A stretch of 64,000 nucleotides of DNA from Bacillus timonensis. GTDB taxonomy: Bacteria > Bacillota > Bacilli > Bacillales > Bacillaceae_L. The notes under the pieces were generated by a model. The model was not told the origin of the DNA. It saw only the letters and a program-made list of their open reading frames with translations, and did not search any database. The DNA lies in NCBI RefSeq assembly GCF_000285535.1, contig NZ_HE610989.1, positions 64,181 to 128,180 of the forward strand. The letters are read 5' to 3'. Made by a program: the position numbers and the translations under genes. Below, piece after piece: positions 51,412 through 62,113 of the stretch (its first letter is position 1; each line of letters begins with the position of its first letter).

Positions 51412-53694
51412 TTACTGTTTTGAAGCTTGTTTTAGTTTAGAAATTAATGTAAGAGCATCAACTTTTGCTCGTTCATTTAACACATCTGTTCCTATGCATG
51501 AAGGACATCCAGTCTCACAAGAACAGCTTTGAATCATCCGTTGCGATTCATTAAGAAGATTCTCCATCACATCATAGACTTTTTCGCTCAAACCAATTCC
51601 ACCTGGATAGCGGTCATATAAAAAGATTGTTGGCTGCTCATTGTGTACAGCTTTCACCTGCGGTACCACATGTAAGTCAGACGGATCACACATTGTCATT
51701 AATGGAGCAACATGCCTCAAGACATTTGCAACACCAACTAGTCCTTCCTCAATCCGTTCATCCGTTATTCCCTCAAGTTCTGACTTTTTTAGGCTTATCC
51801 ATGCGGAGGATGTGTGTAACTCCTCTTCTGGTAAATGAATCGGGCCAGAGCCAATGTTTTCATGTGTTTCAAATTTTATCTTTTTAAAAATCGTCGCCAT
51901 CGCTTGAACGGATACATCGCCAAAGCCAATTTCTAGTTTTTCATTTGTGCGCTGTTTATCCACCTCTAAAACGCGGAGACTAACAGCTAGGTTTGCATCG
52001 GTATAATAATCGACATCCACTTCCCTCACAAATGCTTTTTTCTCTTCCCAATCTAACTTCTCAACCTGAAATTGAACACCTTGATGTAAATAAATCGCTT
52101 CATCATGGAGCAATGTCATCGCACTAAAACGGTCCATTTCACCAATGACTTTCACGGCTGCTATATCAGTTTGGTCAATGATTACAACATTTTCTTGTGA
52201 GGCTGAACGTAGGCTAATGTTGTGGGCTGGAAAAGAATCATTCATCCAGTACCATTTGTCACCATTTTGATGAAGAACCCTCTCTTCTGTTAAAAATTCT
52301 AAAATATCTTCAAGGTCTAAGTCGCCAAATGTATCACCTGATTTAAACGGTAATTCATAAGCAGCACATTTAATATGGTCAATTAATATTACAAGATTAT
52401 TAGGATTAATTCTGGCTGTCTCAGGATTTCTACTAAAAAAGTATTCCGGATTTTGAATCATAAATTGATCAAGTGGATTGGAGCTTGCAACCATAAAAAT
52501 CACGGCCTCCCCTTGACGTCGACCTGCACGGCCTGCTTGTTGCCACGCACTTGCAATTGTTCCTGGGTAGCCTGTCATGATACAAACCTGTAGTTGGCCA
52601 ATATCCACTCCTAATTCAAGGGCATTTGTACTAATGACTCCGTAGATTTCACCATTCCTAAGACCTTGTTCTATTTCTCGTCGTTGCTTAGGTAGATAGC
52701 CTCCACGGTATCCTCGGATTGCTTTCGGACCAATCTTATGTTTCACAAGTTCCTGTAAGTATGTTAGGATGATTTCCACCCTTACCCTGCTTCTTGCAAA
52801 AACAATCGTTTGAATTTTATTTTGTAAAAATTCGCTCGCTAGTTTCCGTACCTCAAGTGTTGCACTTCTTCGAATGTTGAGCGGTTTATTGACAATCGGT
52901 GGATTGTAAAACACAAAATGCTTCCTACCTGTTGGTGCACCGTTGTTTTCAATTAACTCCATTGGGGTTCCTGTCAAGTTTTCAGCTAGTTCTTTTGGAT
53001 TCGCAATTGTAGCTGATGTACACATAAAAATGGGATTACTTCCATAAAATTTGCAAATCCGTTTTAACCGTCTAATTACATTTGCCACATGGCTACCAAA
53101 CACTCCACGGTATGTATGCAACTCATCAATTACAACGTATTTTAGGTTTTCAAACAATGAAACCCATTTTGTATGGTGCGGTAGAATTGCGGAATGTAGC
53201 ATATCTGGATTAGTAATAACGATATGGCCTGCTTTTCTAACCTTTTGACGGATATTCGCCGGTGTATCACCATCATATGTATAGCTATTAATCGCAACTC
53301 CCATTTCCTCGATGATTTCATTTAATTCACTTTTTTGGTCCTGTGCTAACGCTTTTGTAGGAAATAAATATAATGCACGTGACTTGTCATTTTCCACAAT
53401 CGTTTGTAAAACCGGAAGATTATAGCAAAGTGTTTTTCCAGATGCTGTTGGAGTCACAGCGACAAAATTTCTACCACTTCTGGTTACTTCATAAGCGGAA
53501 TACTGGTGAGTATACAGTTGATGAATCCCTCTTTTGTCCAATGCTTCTCGTAATCTATTATCAATGGATGCTGGCATATCCATGGATTTGGCCGAAGTCG
53601 CCTCTATCGTATGCCAATGCACAATGTTATTCGCGTATTGTGGGTTTTCTTTTATGAAATTAATGGTCTCTTGGATATTCTTTCGAAATTTCAT
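51412..53694 (-). CDS. yprA: DEAD/DEAH helicase MrfA (YprA)
   Basis: 760 residues. Walker A PTASGKTLCYN, motif II IDELH (VIDELHTYRG), motif VI QQAGRAGRR, plus the C-terminal four-Cys zinc site CSCETGCPSC of the MrfA family. Unwinds 3'-tailed DNA in mitomycin-adduct repair together with MrfB. Start 53694 with GAGGTG; the frame upstream to 53895 has no RBS and overlaps selO. Confidence 0.93.
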   Translation of the reverse strand: MKFRKNIQETINFIKENPQYANNIVHWHTIEATSAKSMDMPASIDNRLREALDKRGIHQLYTHQYSAYEVTRSGRNFVAVTPTASGKTLCYNLPVLQTIVENDKSRALYLFPTKALAQDQKSELNEIIEEMGVAINSYTYDGDTPANIRQKVRKAGHIVITNPDMLHSAILPHHTKWVSLFENLKYVVIDELHTYRGVFGSHVANVIRRLKRICKFYGSNPIFMCTSATIANPKELAENLTGTPMELIENNGAPTGRKHFVFYNPPIVNKPLNIRRSATLEVRKLASEFLQNKIQTIVFARSRVRVEIILTYLQELVKHKIGPKAIRGYRGGYLPKQRREIEQGLRNGEIYGVISTNALELGVDIGQLQVCIMTGYPGTIASAWQQAGRAGRRQGEAVIFMVASSNPLDQFMIQNPEYFFSRNPETARINPNNLVILIDHIKCAAYELPFKSGDTFGDLDLEDILEFLTEERVLHQNGDKWYWMNDSFPAHNISLRSASQENVVIIDQTDIAAVKVIGEMDRFSAMTLLHDEAIYLHQGVQFQVEKLDWEEKKAFVREVDVDYYTDANLAVSLRVLEVDKQRTNEKLEIGFGDVSVQAMATIFKKIKFETHENIGSGPIHLPEEELHTSSAWISLKKSELEGITDERIEEGLVGVANVLRHVAPLMTMCDPSDLHVVPQVKAVHNEQPTIFLYDRYPGGIGLSEKVYDVMENLLNESQRMIQSCSCETGCPSCIGTDVLNERAKVDALTLISKLKQASKQ

Positions 53695-53775
53695 TTGAAT
53701 CACCTCAGGGTTTCTATTACCTATTGTACAGAATAAACGTTCGTTTTTGAAGTGATTACTTCTGGTATTTTTATC

Positions 53776-53806
53776 ATAAAAAATAGACACACCAAAAATG
53801 GCGTGC
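53776..53806 (-). terminator. Terminator of selO
   Basis: 9-bp stem GGCACGCCA/TGGTGTGTC (two G-U) with a T6 tail on the minus strand, between selO and yprA. Confidence 0.8.
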
Positions 53807-53812
53807 CCGTTC

Positions 53813-55279
53813 TCAGGTTCCACAGAATGTCTGATATGGTTTGTTTGAAGGTTCAGGTGGTTTTGCATATTCAGCTTGCTCTGGTGAGTGTGCATATGGA
53901 TCTTTTAATACTTCTAAAAGCTTCCCCATAACACTGTAATCCCCTTCAGCAGCAACCTCCAATGCTGCTTCAACACGATGGTTTCGTGGAATAACAGCTG
54001 GATTGGAAGAACGCATCAATTCCTTTATCTTAGTTTCTGATTTCTTCTGTCTTGATTGTCTTTCCTTCCATTTTTGCAGCCAATTTTCAAATTCATTCTT
54101 GTTACACATCATTATGCCGTCTAAATGATCAAAGGTTAATGCAGCAAAAGTATTGGTATAATCTAAACTGTTTGTTTTCATAAGTTCTAGGAGTTCTTCA
54201 ATAAGCTCCTTATCTTCTTCCTCTTGATTGAATAAGCCAAGTTTTGCTCTCATTCCATTCAACCAATTATCACGATATATCCCATTATATTTTGTAATTT
54301 CATCCTGTGCTAATTGGAGTGCCTTCTTTTCATTTTCATCTAATAAAGGTAAGAGGCTTTCTGCAAACCTAGCAAGATTCCAGCCGCCAATGTAGGGCTG
54401 ATTCCCATAGGCATAACGTCCCCCCGTATCGATTGAGCTGAACACAGTTCCAGGATCATATGTATCCATAAAGGCACATGGACCATAATCAATCGTTTCC
54501 CCACTTATTGCCATATTATCGGTGTTCATAACGCCATGGATAAAACCTACAAGCTGCCATTTCGCAAGTAAGGCTGCTTGACGATTAATCACCTCACGTA
54601 ACAAAGCTAGATAAGGCTTATCATCATCTTTAATTTCTGGATAATGTCGCCGAATTGTATAATCCGCAAGAAGCTTTAGTTCTTCTCTTTTTCCTAATCC
54701 TGTAATGAATTGAAATGTACCAACACGAATATGACTTGACGCAATCCGTGTGAGAATCGCTCCTGGTAGGACTGTTTCTCGATAGATTGGTTCTCCTGTT
54801 GTTACAACGGCTAAACTTCGAGTAGTGGGAATTCTTAGTCCATGCATGGCCTCACTAATGATATATTCACGAAGCATCGGCCCTATTGCAGCACGGCCAT
54901 CACCACCTCGTGAGTATGGAGTGCGACCTGCACCTTTTAATTGGATGTCAAAACGTTCTCCCGTTGGAGTAATTTGTTCACCAAGTAAAACCGCACGACC
55001 ATCTCCAAGCATCGTAAAATGACCAAATTGATGTCCCGCATAGCTTTGCGCAATTGGTTTAGCACCATTAGGAATTTTATTACCTGCAAAGACCTCGACA
55101 CCACCCTCCAGTAATCCCCTAACATCTAAGCCAAGTGATTCTGCTACATATTTATTGAAAATGACAAGTTCAGGTTCATTTACTGGAGTTGGATTTACTT
55201 CCGAATAAAATTCCTTAGGTAATCGTACATAACTGTTATCAAAATTCCACCCTATTTCACTTTTCGTAATCGTAAACAC
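53813..55279 (-). CDS. selO: Protein adenylyltransferase SelO (YdiU family)
   Basis: 488 residues. Pseudokinase-fold enzyme that AMPylates proteins. Conserved [12 protein letters not shown] start, [27 protein letters not shown] (nucleotide site), HGVMNTDNM and DYGPCAFMD (metal site), and the C-terminal YQTFCGT with redox Cys. Start is probably GTG 55279, only a base from AAAGGGG, so the exact start is uncertain. Not in the classic B. subtilis order at this place. Confidence 0.92.
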   Translation of the reverse strand: MFTITKSEIGWNFDNSYVRLPKEFYSEVNPTPVNEPELVIFNKYVAESLGLDVRGLLEGGVEVFAGNKIPNGAKPIAQSYAGHQFGHFTMLGDGRAVLLGEQITPTGERFDIQLKGAGRTPYSRGGDGRAAIGPMLREYIISEAMHGLRIPTTRSLAVVTTGEPIYRETVLPGAILTRIASSHIRVGTFQFITGLGKREELKLLADYTIRRHYPEIKDDDKPYLALLREVINRQAALLAKWQLVGFIHGVMNTDNMAISGETIDYGPCAFMDTYDPGTVFSSIDTGGRYAYGNQPYIGGWNLARFAESLLPLLDENEKKALQLAQDEITKYNGIYRDNWLNGMRAKLGLFNQEEEDKELIEELLELMKTNSLDYTNTFAALTFDHLDGIMMCNKNEFENWLQKWKERQSRQKKSETKIKELMRSSNPAVIPRNHRVEAALEVAAEGDYSVMGKLLEVLKDPYAHSPEQAEYAKPPEPSNKPYQTFCGT

Positions 55280-55300
55280 CCCTTTCTTACTTTCTTAGTA

Positions 55301-56173
55301 TTAATGAATTCTTAAATAATACCAAAGGAAATTTGTAAAAGTATTTACCTCCGCCTCCAATTCAGTTTGTACAAAAGATTTTTGAAATGGTTGTATTAGA
55401 GGCTGAAGGACACTTTTTCGAAGCCTTTCCCGTTGTAATTCCGAAACAATCGTATCATATAAATCTTGCTGATCGGTTGTAAATGTTGTTCTTTCTTCTA
55501 GATTCTTTGCTAGATCTACCAGTTCATCAAGAGATATAACCTTTCGATCAATTCTCGCTTGTAAAAAATGAAGTGAAGATGGGTCAAGCAATGTTCTACC
55601 ATTTTTATTCATAATAGGAATAATGGCTTCCAAATATGATAACAACACTTGGACGGTCCGATGAATCGATTGTGTACTATTTGTAATCTTTAATGTAAAT
55701 AAGATATAATGCATCATTCCATAAAAAAGAATGGAAAGCTCGAAAGCAAATTGCCTTATCTCTTCTCCATAAACTTCAATGAATCTTCCCGCTAACCATT
55801 CTATTTCATGGATACGGTGATGCATGACCAATTTTTTTAGTTCCACTTCATTCGAATTTAAAATGGCTTCAAAAATGGTGTTAAGATTTCGTTCTTTATT
55901 TAATTGAGTTAAAATCGATATTTGTTCAATTAAAATTGTTCGGTCCGTTTCATCTTTTCCAACCTGCATATGCATGCGAATTTGGCTGGCATCATATCGT
56001 AAGCCTTCCAAAATTTCAGCAATACAATCGTTTTTATTTGAAAAATAATTATAAAATGTACCTTTTGAAATATTGGCTTGTTCAATAATATCCTGTATCG
56101 ATGTCTGTTGAAATCCTTTCTCAACGAATAATTTCAATGCTACATCTGCCACTTTTCTCCTACGCTGATTCAT
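55301..56173 (-). CDS. TetR family regulator of the adjacent efflux pump
   Basis: 290 residues, long for TetR. HTH TSIQDIIEQANISKGTFYNYF at 24-44; the rest is a large helical ligand domain. Divergent from the MFS gene with two candidate operators in the 154-bp gap, so it probably represses the pump and itself. Starts ATG 56173. Confidence 0.88.
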   Translation of the reverse strand: MNQRRRKVADVALKLFVEKGFQQTSIQDIIEQANISKGTFYNYFSNKNDCIAEILEGLRYDASQIRMHMQVGKDETDRTILIEQISILTQLNKERNLNTIFEAILNSNEVELKKLVMHHRIHEIEWLAGRFIEVYGEEIRQFAFELSILFYGMMHYILFTLKITNSTQSIHRTVQVLLSYLEAIIPIMNKNGRTLLDPSSLHFLQARIDRKVISLDELVDLAKNLEERTTFTTDQQDLYDTIVSELQRERLRKSVLQPLIQPFQKSFVQTELEAEVNTFTNFLWYYLRIH

Positions 56174-56234
56174 ACGCCCTCCACTAGCATCCTATTTATT
56201 CCAAGTAACCAATTTATTTGCTATTACTAGCATA

Positions 56235-56313
56235 TTATACCGTAAGTATAAAAACATTGCACAAATTGAACTTGTGGTATAAAATCATTCAAGTAAATAA
56301 TTTCGAACGAAAT
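56235..56313 (+). promoter_or_regulatory. MFS promoter and two candidate TetR operators
   Basis: Promoter TTGCAC (56257-56262), 17-base spacer, TAAAAT (56280-56285). Inverted repeat TTATAC-CGTAA-GTATAA (56235-56251) lies just upstream of the -35; a second, ATTTCG-AA-CGAAAT (56300-56313), lies in the leader before the RBS. Confidence 0.6.
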
Positions 56314-56327
56314 GAGGGGAAAAAATA

Positions 56328-57833
56328 ATGGGTACTACTTTACAAGAAAAAAAGCCTCCATATCTGATGTTAGCGATACTTTTTGTTGGAGCATTTGTTT
56401 CATTTTTAAATAACTCATTATTAAATGTTGCTTTACCATCTATTATGATTGATTTAAATATTGAGAATTACTCAACTGTACAATGGCTTGCAACAGGATA
56501 TATGTTGGTTAGCGGTGTTTTAATTCCTGCTTCCGCCTATTTAATCACACGGTTTTCGAACCGTAGCTTATTTATTACAGCAATGATCATTTTCACTCTT
56601 GGTACTGCTATGGCAGCATTTGCACCAAACTTTAGCGTATTAATTGCGGGACGCATGGTTCAGGCAGCTGGTTCCTCCGTAATGGGACCATTATTGATGA
56701 ACATCATGCTTGTAAGTTTTCCACCAGAAAAACGTGGTACGGCAATGGGCGTTTTTGGATTAGTTATGATTACTGCACCTGCAATCGGACCAACTTTATC
56801 TGGTTATATCGTAGAGAATTATGATTGGCGTTTATTATTTGAAATGATATTACCACTTTCTGTTATTAGTTTAGTCTTAGCAGTTTGGAAATCTACAAAT
56901 GTTATGGAAGTAAATAAAAATGCAACGATCGATACTCTTTCAGTCATCCTATCAACAGCTGGTTTTGGTGGATTATTGTACGGTTTTAGTTCTGTAAGCA
57001 ATGATGGCTGGACTGACACACTTGTATTAACCTCTTTAATCATTGGAGGGATTACACTCATTGCGTTTATTTTACGCCAACTAAGAATTGAAAAACCAAT
57101 TCTTGATTTAAGAGCTTATAAATATCCAATGTTCGCACTTGCATCAGTAATTGCGATTGTTAACGCAGTTGCGATGTTCTCAGGAATGATTTTGACACCT
57201 GCATATGTACAAAGTGTTCGTGGAATTTCCCCATTCGAATCTGGATTAATGATGCTACCTGGGGCCATCGTGATGGGAATCATGTCTCCAATTACTGGTA
57301 AACTATTTGACAAGTTTGGTCCACGTCTCTTATCAATTATTGGACTTATTGTTACTGCAATTTCAACTTATTTATTATCTCATCTACAAATCGATTCATC
57401 TTATACCTATATCATCACAACATATACACTTCGTATGTTTGGTATGTCAATGGTAATGATGCCGATTATGACTAATGGTTTAAATCAATTACCAGCAACA
57501 TTATACCCGCACGGAACAGCCATCAATAATACAGCTCAACAAGTATCTGGTTCAATTGGTACAGCTGTATTAGTAACGATTATGAATAGTGTGGCTAAGT
57601 CAGAAGGTGAGAGTCTAATCGCCAATGTGGATCCAACTACTTTAACTGAAAGCACTCAGGCTCTAATTGCTCAAAAGGCTTTACTTGCAGGAATTGATTA
57701 TTCCTTCTTAGTAGCCCTAGGTATTAATATAGTTGCTTTAGTGTTAGCATTGTTTATTAAACGAGTAGATGTAAGTAACAAGGACGTTCGTAGGTCTGAA
57801 CCAGCAAAACCGGTTAAGGCCATAACAAATTAA
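56328..57833 (+). CDS. MFS multidrug efflux transporter, DHA2 (EmrB/QacA) family
   Basis: 501 residues, about 14 helices. Motif A-like RFSNRS between helices 2 and 3, motif C GLVMITAPAIGPTLSG in helix 5, and GKLFDKFGPRL later. Proton-driven export of drugs, lipids or amino acids is typical (LmrB-like). RBS AGGGGA precedes the ATG. Controlled by the divergent TetR. Confidence 0.9.
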   Translation: MGTTLQEKKPPYLMLAILFVGAFVSFLNNSLLNVALPSIMIDLNIENYSTVQWLATGYMLVSGVLIPASAYLITRFSNRSLFITAMIIFTLGTAMAAFAPNFSVLIAGRMVQAAGSSVMGPLLMNIMLVSFPPEKRGTAMGVFGLVMITAPAIGPTLSGYIVENYDWRLLFEMILPLSVISLVLAVWKSTNVMEVNKNATIDTLSVILSTAGFGGLLYGFSSVSNDGWTDTLVLTSLIIGGITLIAFILRQLRIEKPILDLRAYKYPMFALASVIAIVNAVAMFSGMILTPAYVQSVRGISPFESGLMMLPGAIVMGIMSPITGKLFDKFGPRLLSIIGLIVTAISTYLLSHLQIDSSYTYIITTYTLRMFGMSMVMMPIMTNGLNQLPATLYPHGTAINNTAQQVSGSIGTAVLVTIMNSVAKSEGESLIANVDPTTLTESTQALIAQKALLAGIDYSFLVALGINIVALVLALFIKRVDVSNKDVRRSEPAKPVKAITN

Positions 57834-58476
57834 TCATTCCCCCCTAACAATGTTTAGGGGGTTGACTTATTATGTGGTGCAAAACTGTAAATCGCAGACC
57901 AAATCAATTTGCAAATCAAATTAACATTACAATATATTTTTAAATGGCCTAGAGATTGAAATATCTTTAAGCCTTTTTTACATTTTTTCACGAAACCACC
58001 CGTAAGCGTACAAATTCATTAGTTGCTAAAGTGGGTTTGATAAATAAACGGAGAAATTTCTTTTATTTAGAAGAAAGTACTAAAAATAGCCTAAATAGAT
58101 GGCGAGATTCATACTATTGATTCCAAAAACGGGTAAATGGTTAATTTTTCTTTGCCTAACCGGAAATTCTCAGCTTATATTCCCCGCTCCAATCTCAATT
58201 TTGCAGTTTAACCGAAAAATGTCCAATTATTTTGAGTATCACTCGATAAGAGTTCGTATGTCTAAAAATGCGTTAAGGGGACCTTCGCGATGTTTAAGGC
58301 TAATACATCTACGGGGTAAGTCTTCTCACCCCCACTAATCCTGAGGGGGTCTACATGCCAGTAGAATTTACCCATTGGAATTAAATCCATTAATCCCTTT
58401 AATCCCAACATAATCCACGAAACACAAAAAACAGATTCTATAAAAGAATCTGTTTCGACGGTTTATTTATGGTTCA
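57834..58476. other. Intergenic region MFS / csp
   Basis: 643 bp. A weak CCCCCTAA/TTTAGGGGG hairpin (57841-57865) may end the MFS mRNA; ACCCCC/GGGGGT at 58328-58350 is another hairpin without T-run. The middle has AT-rich text resembling the interior of the element at 11994-12624 (repeated CGGA-AAATT-like stretches). No credible gene. Confidence 0.4.
58424..58455 (-). terminator. Terminator of the second csp gene
   Basis: Stem AACAGATTC/GAATCTGTT with T6 on the minus strand. Confidence 0.88.
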
Positions 58477-58677
58477 TTATGCTTTTTGGACATTAGCAGC
58501 TTGAGGACCGCGGCTACCTTCTTCGATATCGAAAGTAACTTCTTGACCTTCTTCTAACGTTTTGAACCCATCACCTTGGATTGCTGAGAAGTGAACGAAT
58601 ACATCGTCTCCACCTTCAACTTCAATAAATCCAAAGCCTTTTTCACTGTTAAACCATTTTACTTTTCCTTGTGCCAT
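58477..58677 (-). CDS. Cold shock protein (CspB/CspA type)
   Basis: 66 residues with intact RNP1 (KGFGFIEV) and RNP2 (VFVHF). RNA chaperone that melts mRNA structure at low temperature. Start 58677 behind AGGAGG. A TGCAACA/TGTTGCA hairpin sits immediately upstream of the RBS. It follows the YdjO-like gene on the same strand. Confidence 0.94.
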   Translation of the reverse strand: MAQGKVKWFNSEKGFGFIEVEGGDDVFVHFSAIQGDGFKTLEEGQEVTFDIEEGSRGPQAANVQKA

Positions 58678-58696
58678 TTTGCTTCCTCCTATGTAA

Positions 58697-58714
58697 TGCA
58701 ACAAATATGTTGCA
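58697..58714 (-). promoter_or_regulatory. Hairpin in the csp leader
   Basis: TGCAACA-TATT-TGTTGCA directly before ACATAGGAGG, flanked by direct TGCATTAC repeats. Likely part of the temperature-responsive leader (inference). Confidence 0.5.
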
Positions 58715-58810
58715 AGGTAATGCATGAATTATTATATCCATAGGATAAACTTTTATAACATGAATTATATATTTTTTAAAAAAAGTTTCTTTTTGGAGGA
58801 AACATTTATT

Positions 58811-59017
58811 TTACGCTAAAGAACTTTTATTGTGATTGTTCACAACTTGCAATAATCGTGTATTTGTCTCCATTTCAGATCCACACAATGGACAATTTGG
58901 TTCCTGAGTGCTTTTAAAATTATCTCGTACCCATCCATTACATTCCTCAGATGTGCACTCCCACACCTTTGTCTCCTCAGTAACAATTTCTTCGACTGGT
59001 CTTCTTCCAAAAGCCAT
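58811..59017 (-). CDS. Cold-inducible YdjO-like zinc protein
   Basis: 68 residues. Two Cys pairs (WECTSEECNGW and NCPLCGSE) form a zinc ribbon typical of the YdjO family, often encoded beside csp genes. AAGGAG precedes the ATG. Function unknown; cold induction is inferred from family and neighbour. Confidence 0.85.
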   Translation of the reverse strand: MAFGRRPVEEIVTEETKVWECTSEECNGWVRDNFKSTQEPNCPLCGSEMETNTRLLQVVNNHNKSSLA

Positions 59018-59192
59018 TCAAATCATCTCCTTTGTATTGGTTGGCACGAAACTTTCCAAAACAGTTACAAAATAAAAAACTTATTATAAAAAGTTGTTCA
59101 ATGAAAAACCCCTTATAATAAGCATTACTATTAATTTATCTCTGTTAGTAAATATTATACCACTTTCTGCCTATATTTGTAAAACGAAGGTA

Positions 59193-60152
59193 TTAAGAAT
59201 CATACAAATGACAGGCTGTGAAATGAGATGGTTTTACTTCCTTCCACTGTGGGACCTCGGTAGCACATCTTTCCATCGCATATTTACATCTTGTTCGAAA
59301 CACACAACCAGACGGTGGAGATAATGGACTAGGCACCTCTCCTTCTAACACAATCCGATCACGTTTTACAACTGGATCTGGGATTGGGACTGCAGACAGC
59401 AAGGCCTTTGTGTATGGATGAAGCGGGTCATCGTAAAGAGATTCGCTATCTGAAAGTTCCACCATGTTTCCTAAATACATCACAAGAATTCGATCTGATA
59501 TATATTTTACCATTGATAAATCGTGAGCAATGAATAAATACGTTAAGTCCATTTTGTCTTGCAAGCTTTTTAACAGATTAACGATTTGCGCCTGTATCGA
59601 TACATCTAAAGCTGAGATTGGTTCATCACAGACAATAAATTTAGGATTAAGCGCCAAGGCCCTTGCAATTCCAATCCGTTGTCTTTGTCCCCCACTAAAT
59701 TCGTGTGGGAATCGATTCGCATGCTCTGGACGCAAACCGACTAACTCTAAAAGCTCCTTTACTCGGTCTTTTCTTTTTTTCCCTTTTACAACTTGATGGA
59801 TATCAAGTGGTTCCCCAATAATATCCTCAATCTTCATTCTAGGATTCAATGATGCATAGGGGTCCTGGAAAATAATTTGAACATCCTTGCGAAGCTCTTT
59901 CATTTCTCTGGAGTTATACTCGTATATATTTTTACCTTCGAAGTAGACCTCACCTGCTGTTGGTTCGAGTAAACGAATAATCGTTTTACCTGCTGTTGAT
60001 TTTCCACATCCGCTTTCACCAACAAGACCAACCGTTTCCCCTTTGTTTATGAGTAAGTTTATATCATCAACTGCCTTTAACGGCCTCTTTTGAATTGAAA
60101 AGTATTTCTTTACATGCTTCACTTCAACTAGTGCTTTGTTTTTCTCAACCAC
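59193..60152 (-). CDS. oppF: Oligopeptide ABC transporter ATPase OppF
   Basis: 319 residues. Walker [10 protein letters not shown], signature SGGQRQRIGIARAL, Walker B FIVCDEPISALD, and the C-terminal oligopeptide extension with Cys residues (CVFRTRCKYAMERC). Pairs with OppD to energise peptide import. Start GTG 60152 behind GGAGG. Last gene of the operon. Confidence 0.94.
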   Translation of the reverse strand: MVEKNKALVEVKHVKKYFSIQKRPLKAVDDINLLINKGETVGLVGESGCGKSTAGKTIIRLLEPTAGEVYFEGKNIYEYNSREMKELRKDVQIIFQDPYASLNPRMKIEDIIGEPLDIHQVVKGKKRKDRVKELLELVGLRPEHANRFPHEFSGGQRQRIGIARALALNPKFIVCDEPISALDVSIQAQIVNLLKSLQDKMDLTYLFIAHDLSMVKYISDRILVMYLGNMVELSDSESLYDDPLHPYTKALLSAVPIPDPVVKRDRIVLEGEVPSPLSPPSGCVFRTRCKYAMERCATEVPQWKEVKPSHFTACHLYDS

Positions 60153-60167
60153 TGGTAGACCTCCTCC

Positions 60168-61166
60168 TTAGACGAAATTCATACGATTCTTTGCCATTGG
60201 ATGATTTAGCCAACAAGAACTGTATTGCGTCGGACTAACACCCTCATATTCCGGTTTATGTTCAGCACAAATTTTCATTGCCATTTCACACCTTGGAAAG
60301 AATGAGCAACCCTTTGGCGGGTCTAGTAAGTCTGGAGGAGTTCCAGTAATCGTCGATAGTTTTTCATGCTTATCCATGTCAAGTCTGGGAACTGACTTTA
60401 ATAATCCCTTCGTATACGGATGAGTCGGATTTGAAAAAATCTCCTCTACACTACCCGTTTCAACAATCTCGCCTGCATACATGACAACTACCTTACTGCA
60501 CATTTCGGCTACAACTCCAAGATCATGCGTAATTAAGATAATCGAAGTATTTGTCTTCTCTCGCAAGTCCTTCATTAGCTGTAAAATTTGTGCTTGAATG
60601 GTTACATCAAGTGCAGTAGTAGGTTCATCAGCAATTAAAAGCTTTGGCCTGCAAGCAAGAGCGATTGCAATCATTACACGCTGCCTCATTCCTCCAGAAA
60701 ATTCATGTGGATATTGATGGATTCGCTTTTCGGGCTGAGGAATGCCTACTAATTCTAGCATTTGGACAGCATGCTCAAGTGCTTTCTTTTTTGCTATCTG
60801 TCTATGGCGCATAATTCCTTCTGCAATTTGAATTCCTATCTTCGTCGTAGGATTTAAGGACGTCATCGGATCTTGGAAAATCATCCCGACTTCATTCCCT
60901 CTTATTTTCTCCATCGCATGTTCTGACTTTTGGACAATATTTTCTCCATTCAAAATGATAGAGCCGTTTTCAATTTTTGCTTGTGGAGACGGGAGAAGTC
61001 GCATAATTGATTTAGCGGTCACACTTTTACCACAGCCGGATTCGCCAACAATTGCGATTGCTTCCCCTTTTTCTACTGAAAAGGAAACCCCTCTTACCGC
61101 CTTAACCTTGCCGGCACTTGTATCGAACGAAACATGCAAATTATTGATTTCTAATATATTTTCCAC
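60168..61166 (-). CDS. oppD: Oligopeptide ABC transporter ATPase OppD
   Basis: 332 residues. Walker [10 protein letters not shown], signature [14 protein letters not shown], Walker [13 protein letters not shown], and the [15 protein letters not shown]-terminal motif of Opp/Dpp ATPases. Start GTG 61166 with GGGGGG upstream. Confidence 0.94.
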   Translation of the reverse strand: MENILEINNLHVSFDTSAGKVKAVRGVSFSVEKGEAIAIVGESGCGKSVTAKSIMRLLPSPQAKIENGSIILNGENIVQKSEHAMEKIRGNEVGMIFQDPMTSLNPTTKIGIQIAEGIMRHRQIAKKKALEHAVQMLELVGIPQPEKRIHQYPHEFSGGMRQRVMIAIALACRPKLLIADEPTTALDVTIQAQILQLMKDLREKTNTSIILITHDLGVVAEMCSKVVVMYAGEIVETGSVEEIFSNPTHPYTKGLLKSVPRLDMDKHEKLSTITGTPPDLLDPPKGCSFFPRCEMAMKICAEHKPEYEGVSPTQYSSCWLNHPMAKNRMNFV

Positions 61167-61183
61167 CGAATCTTCCCCCCTAT

Positions 61184-62113
61184 CTATTTCCGCAATTTCG
61201 GATCAAGTGCATCCCTTAAACCATCCCCGAACACATTAAAAGCAAACATTGTGAGCGAGATGAGAAAAGCTGGGAAAAATAATTGATAGAAATTCCCGAT
61301 TAAAATACTTCCCAAAGCATCATTTGCCATTGTTCCCCAACTTGCTTTAGGTGCCGGAATCCCAAGCCCTAAAAAGCTAAGAGTGGCTTCAGCGAATATC
61401 GCAGTTGGAACGGTTAATGTGACATTTACTAAAATAGGTCCCATCGTATTTGGAATCATATGTCTTCTTAAAATCCAAGAGGTTTTTGCTCCCATCGCAT
61501 TAGCTGCTTGGACATACTCATATTCCTTGAGCTGTAGAACCTGCCCGCGGACAAGTCTGGCCATTGGTATCCAGCCTGTAATAGACATTGCGATAATAAT
61601 TGCCCATAAGCCTCTTTCAAGTACGATCATAACCAAAATGACCATCAATAAATACGGAATGGCGTAGAGTACTTCAGCAATCCTCATCATGATATTATCG
61701 ACTCTACCACCTCGAATACCTGAAATACCTCCATAGATTATTCCCGCGGCAAAATCAATTAGAGCAGCCATAAGTCCAATAAATAAGGAAATTCGTGCAC
61801 CATACCATGCTCTAGTGAATAAATCCCTTCCCGAAGCATCTGTCCCAAACCAATGCTCGGCATTTGGTCGTAAATTCTTTTTTGTAAAATCCTGCTCATA
61901 ATACGTATAGCCATTTAAATGAGGACCAATAATGGCCATGATCCCAATGATGACAATGATAATAAGCCCAAGCATCGCTAATTTATTTTCCTTTAGCCGC
62001 CGCCAAACATCTCCCCAATAGGAAATACTAGGTCTGGCAATTTTCTCTGCTTCAGCATACTTCTGTTCAACTGGTGTAAACATGTCTTCCGTAAGATTTG
62101 GTTGATTTTTCAT
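61184..62113 (-). CDS. oppC: Oligopeptide ABC transporter permease OppC
   Basis: 309 residues, six helices with an N-terminal cytoplasmic extension. Permease EAA-loop EYVQAANAMGAKTSWILRRH. The ATG overlaps the oppB stop by 4 bases (ATGA), so translation is coupled. Confidence 0.94.
   Translation of the reverse strand: MKNQPNLTEDMFTPVEQKYAEAEKIARPSISYWGDVWRRLKENKLAMLGLIIIVIIGIMAIIGPHLNGYTYYEQDFTKKNLRPNAEHWFGTDASGRDLFTRAWYGARISLFIGLMAALIDFAAGIIYGGISGIRGGRVDNIMMRIAEVLYAIPYLLMVILVMIVLERGLWAIIIAMSITGWIPMARLVRGQVLQLKEYEYVQAANAMGAKTSWILRRHMIPNTMGPILVNVTLTVPTAIFAEATLSFLGLGIPAPKASWGTMANDALGSILIGNFYQLFFPAFLISLTMFAFNVFGDGLRDALDPKLRK

Noticed and set aside
53694-53895. 67-residue N-terminal extension of YprA
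   Set aside because: No RBS, runs through the selO terminator and into selO; the ATG at 53694 has GAGGTG.
58099-58338. 79-codon plus-strand ORF
   Set aside because: No RBS; lies in a repeat-like AT-rich intergenic stretch.
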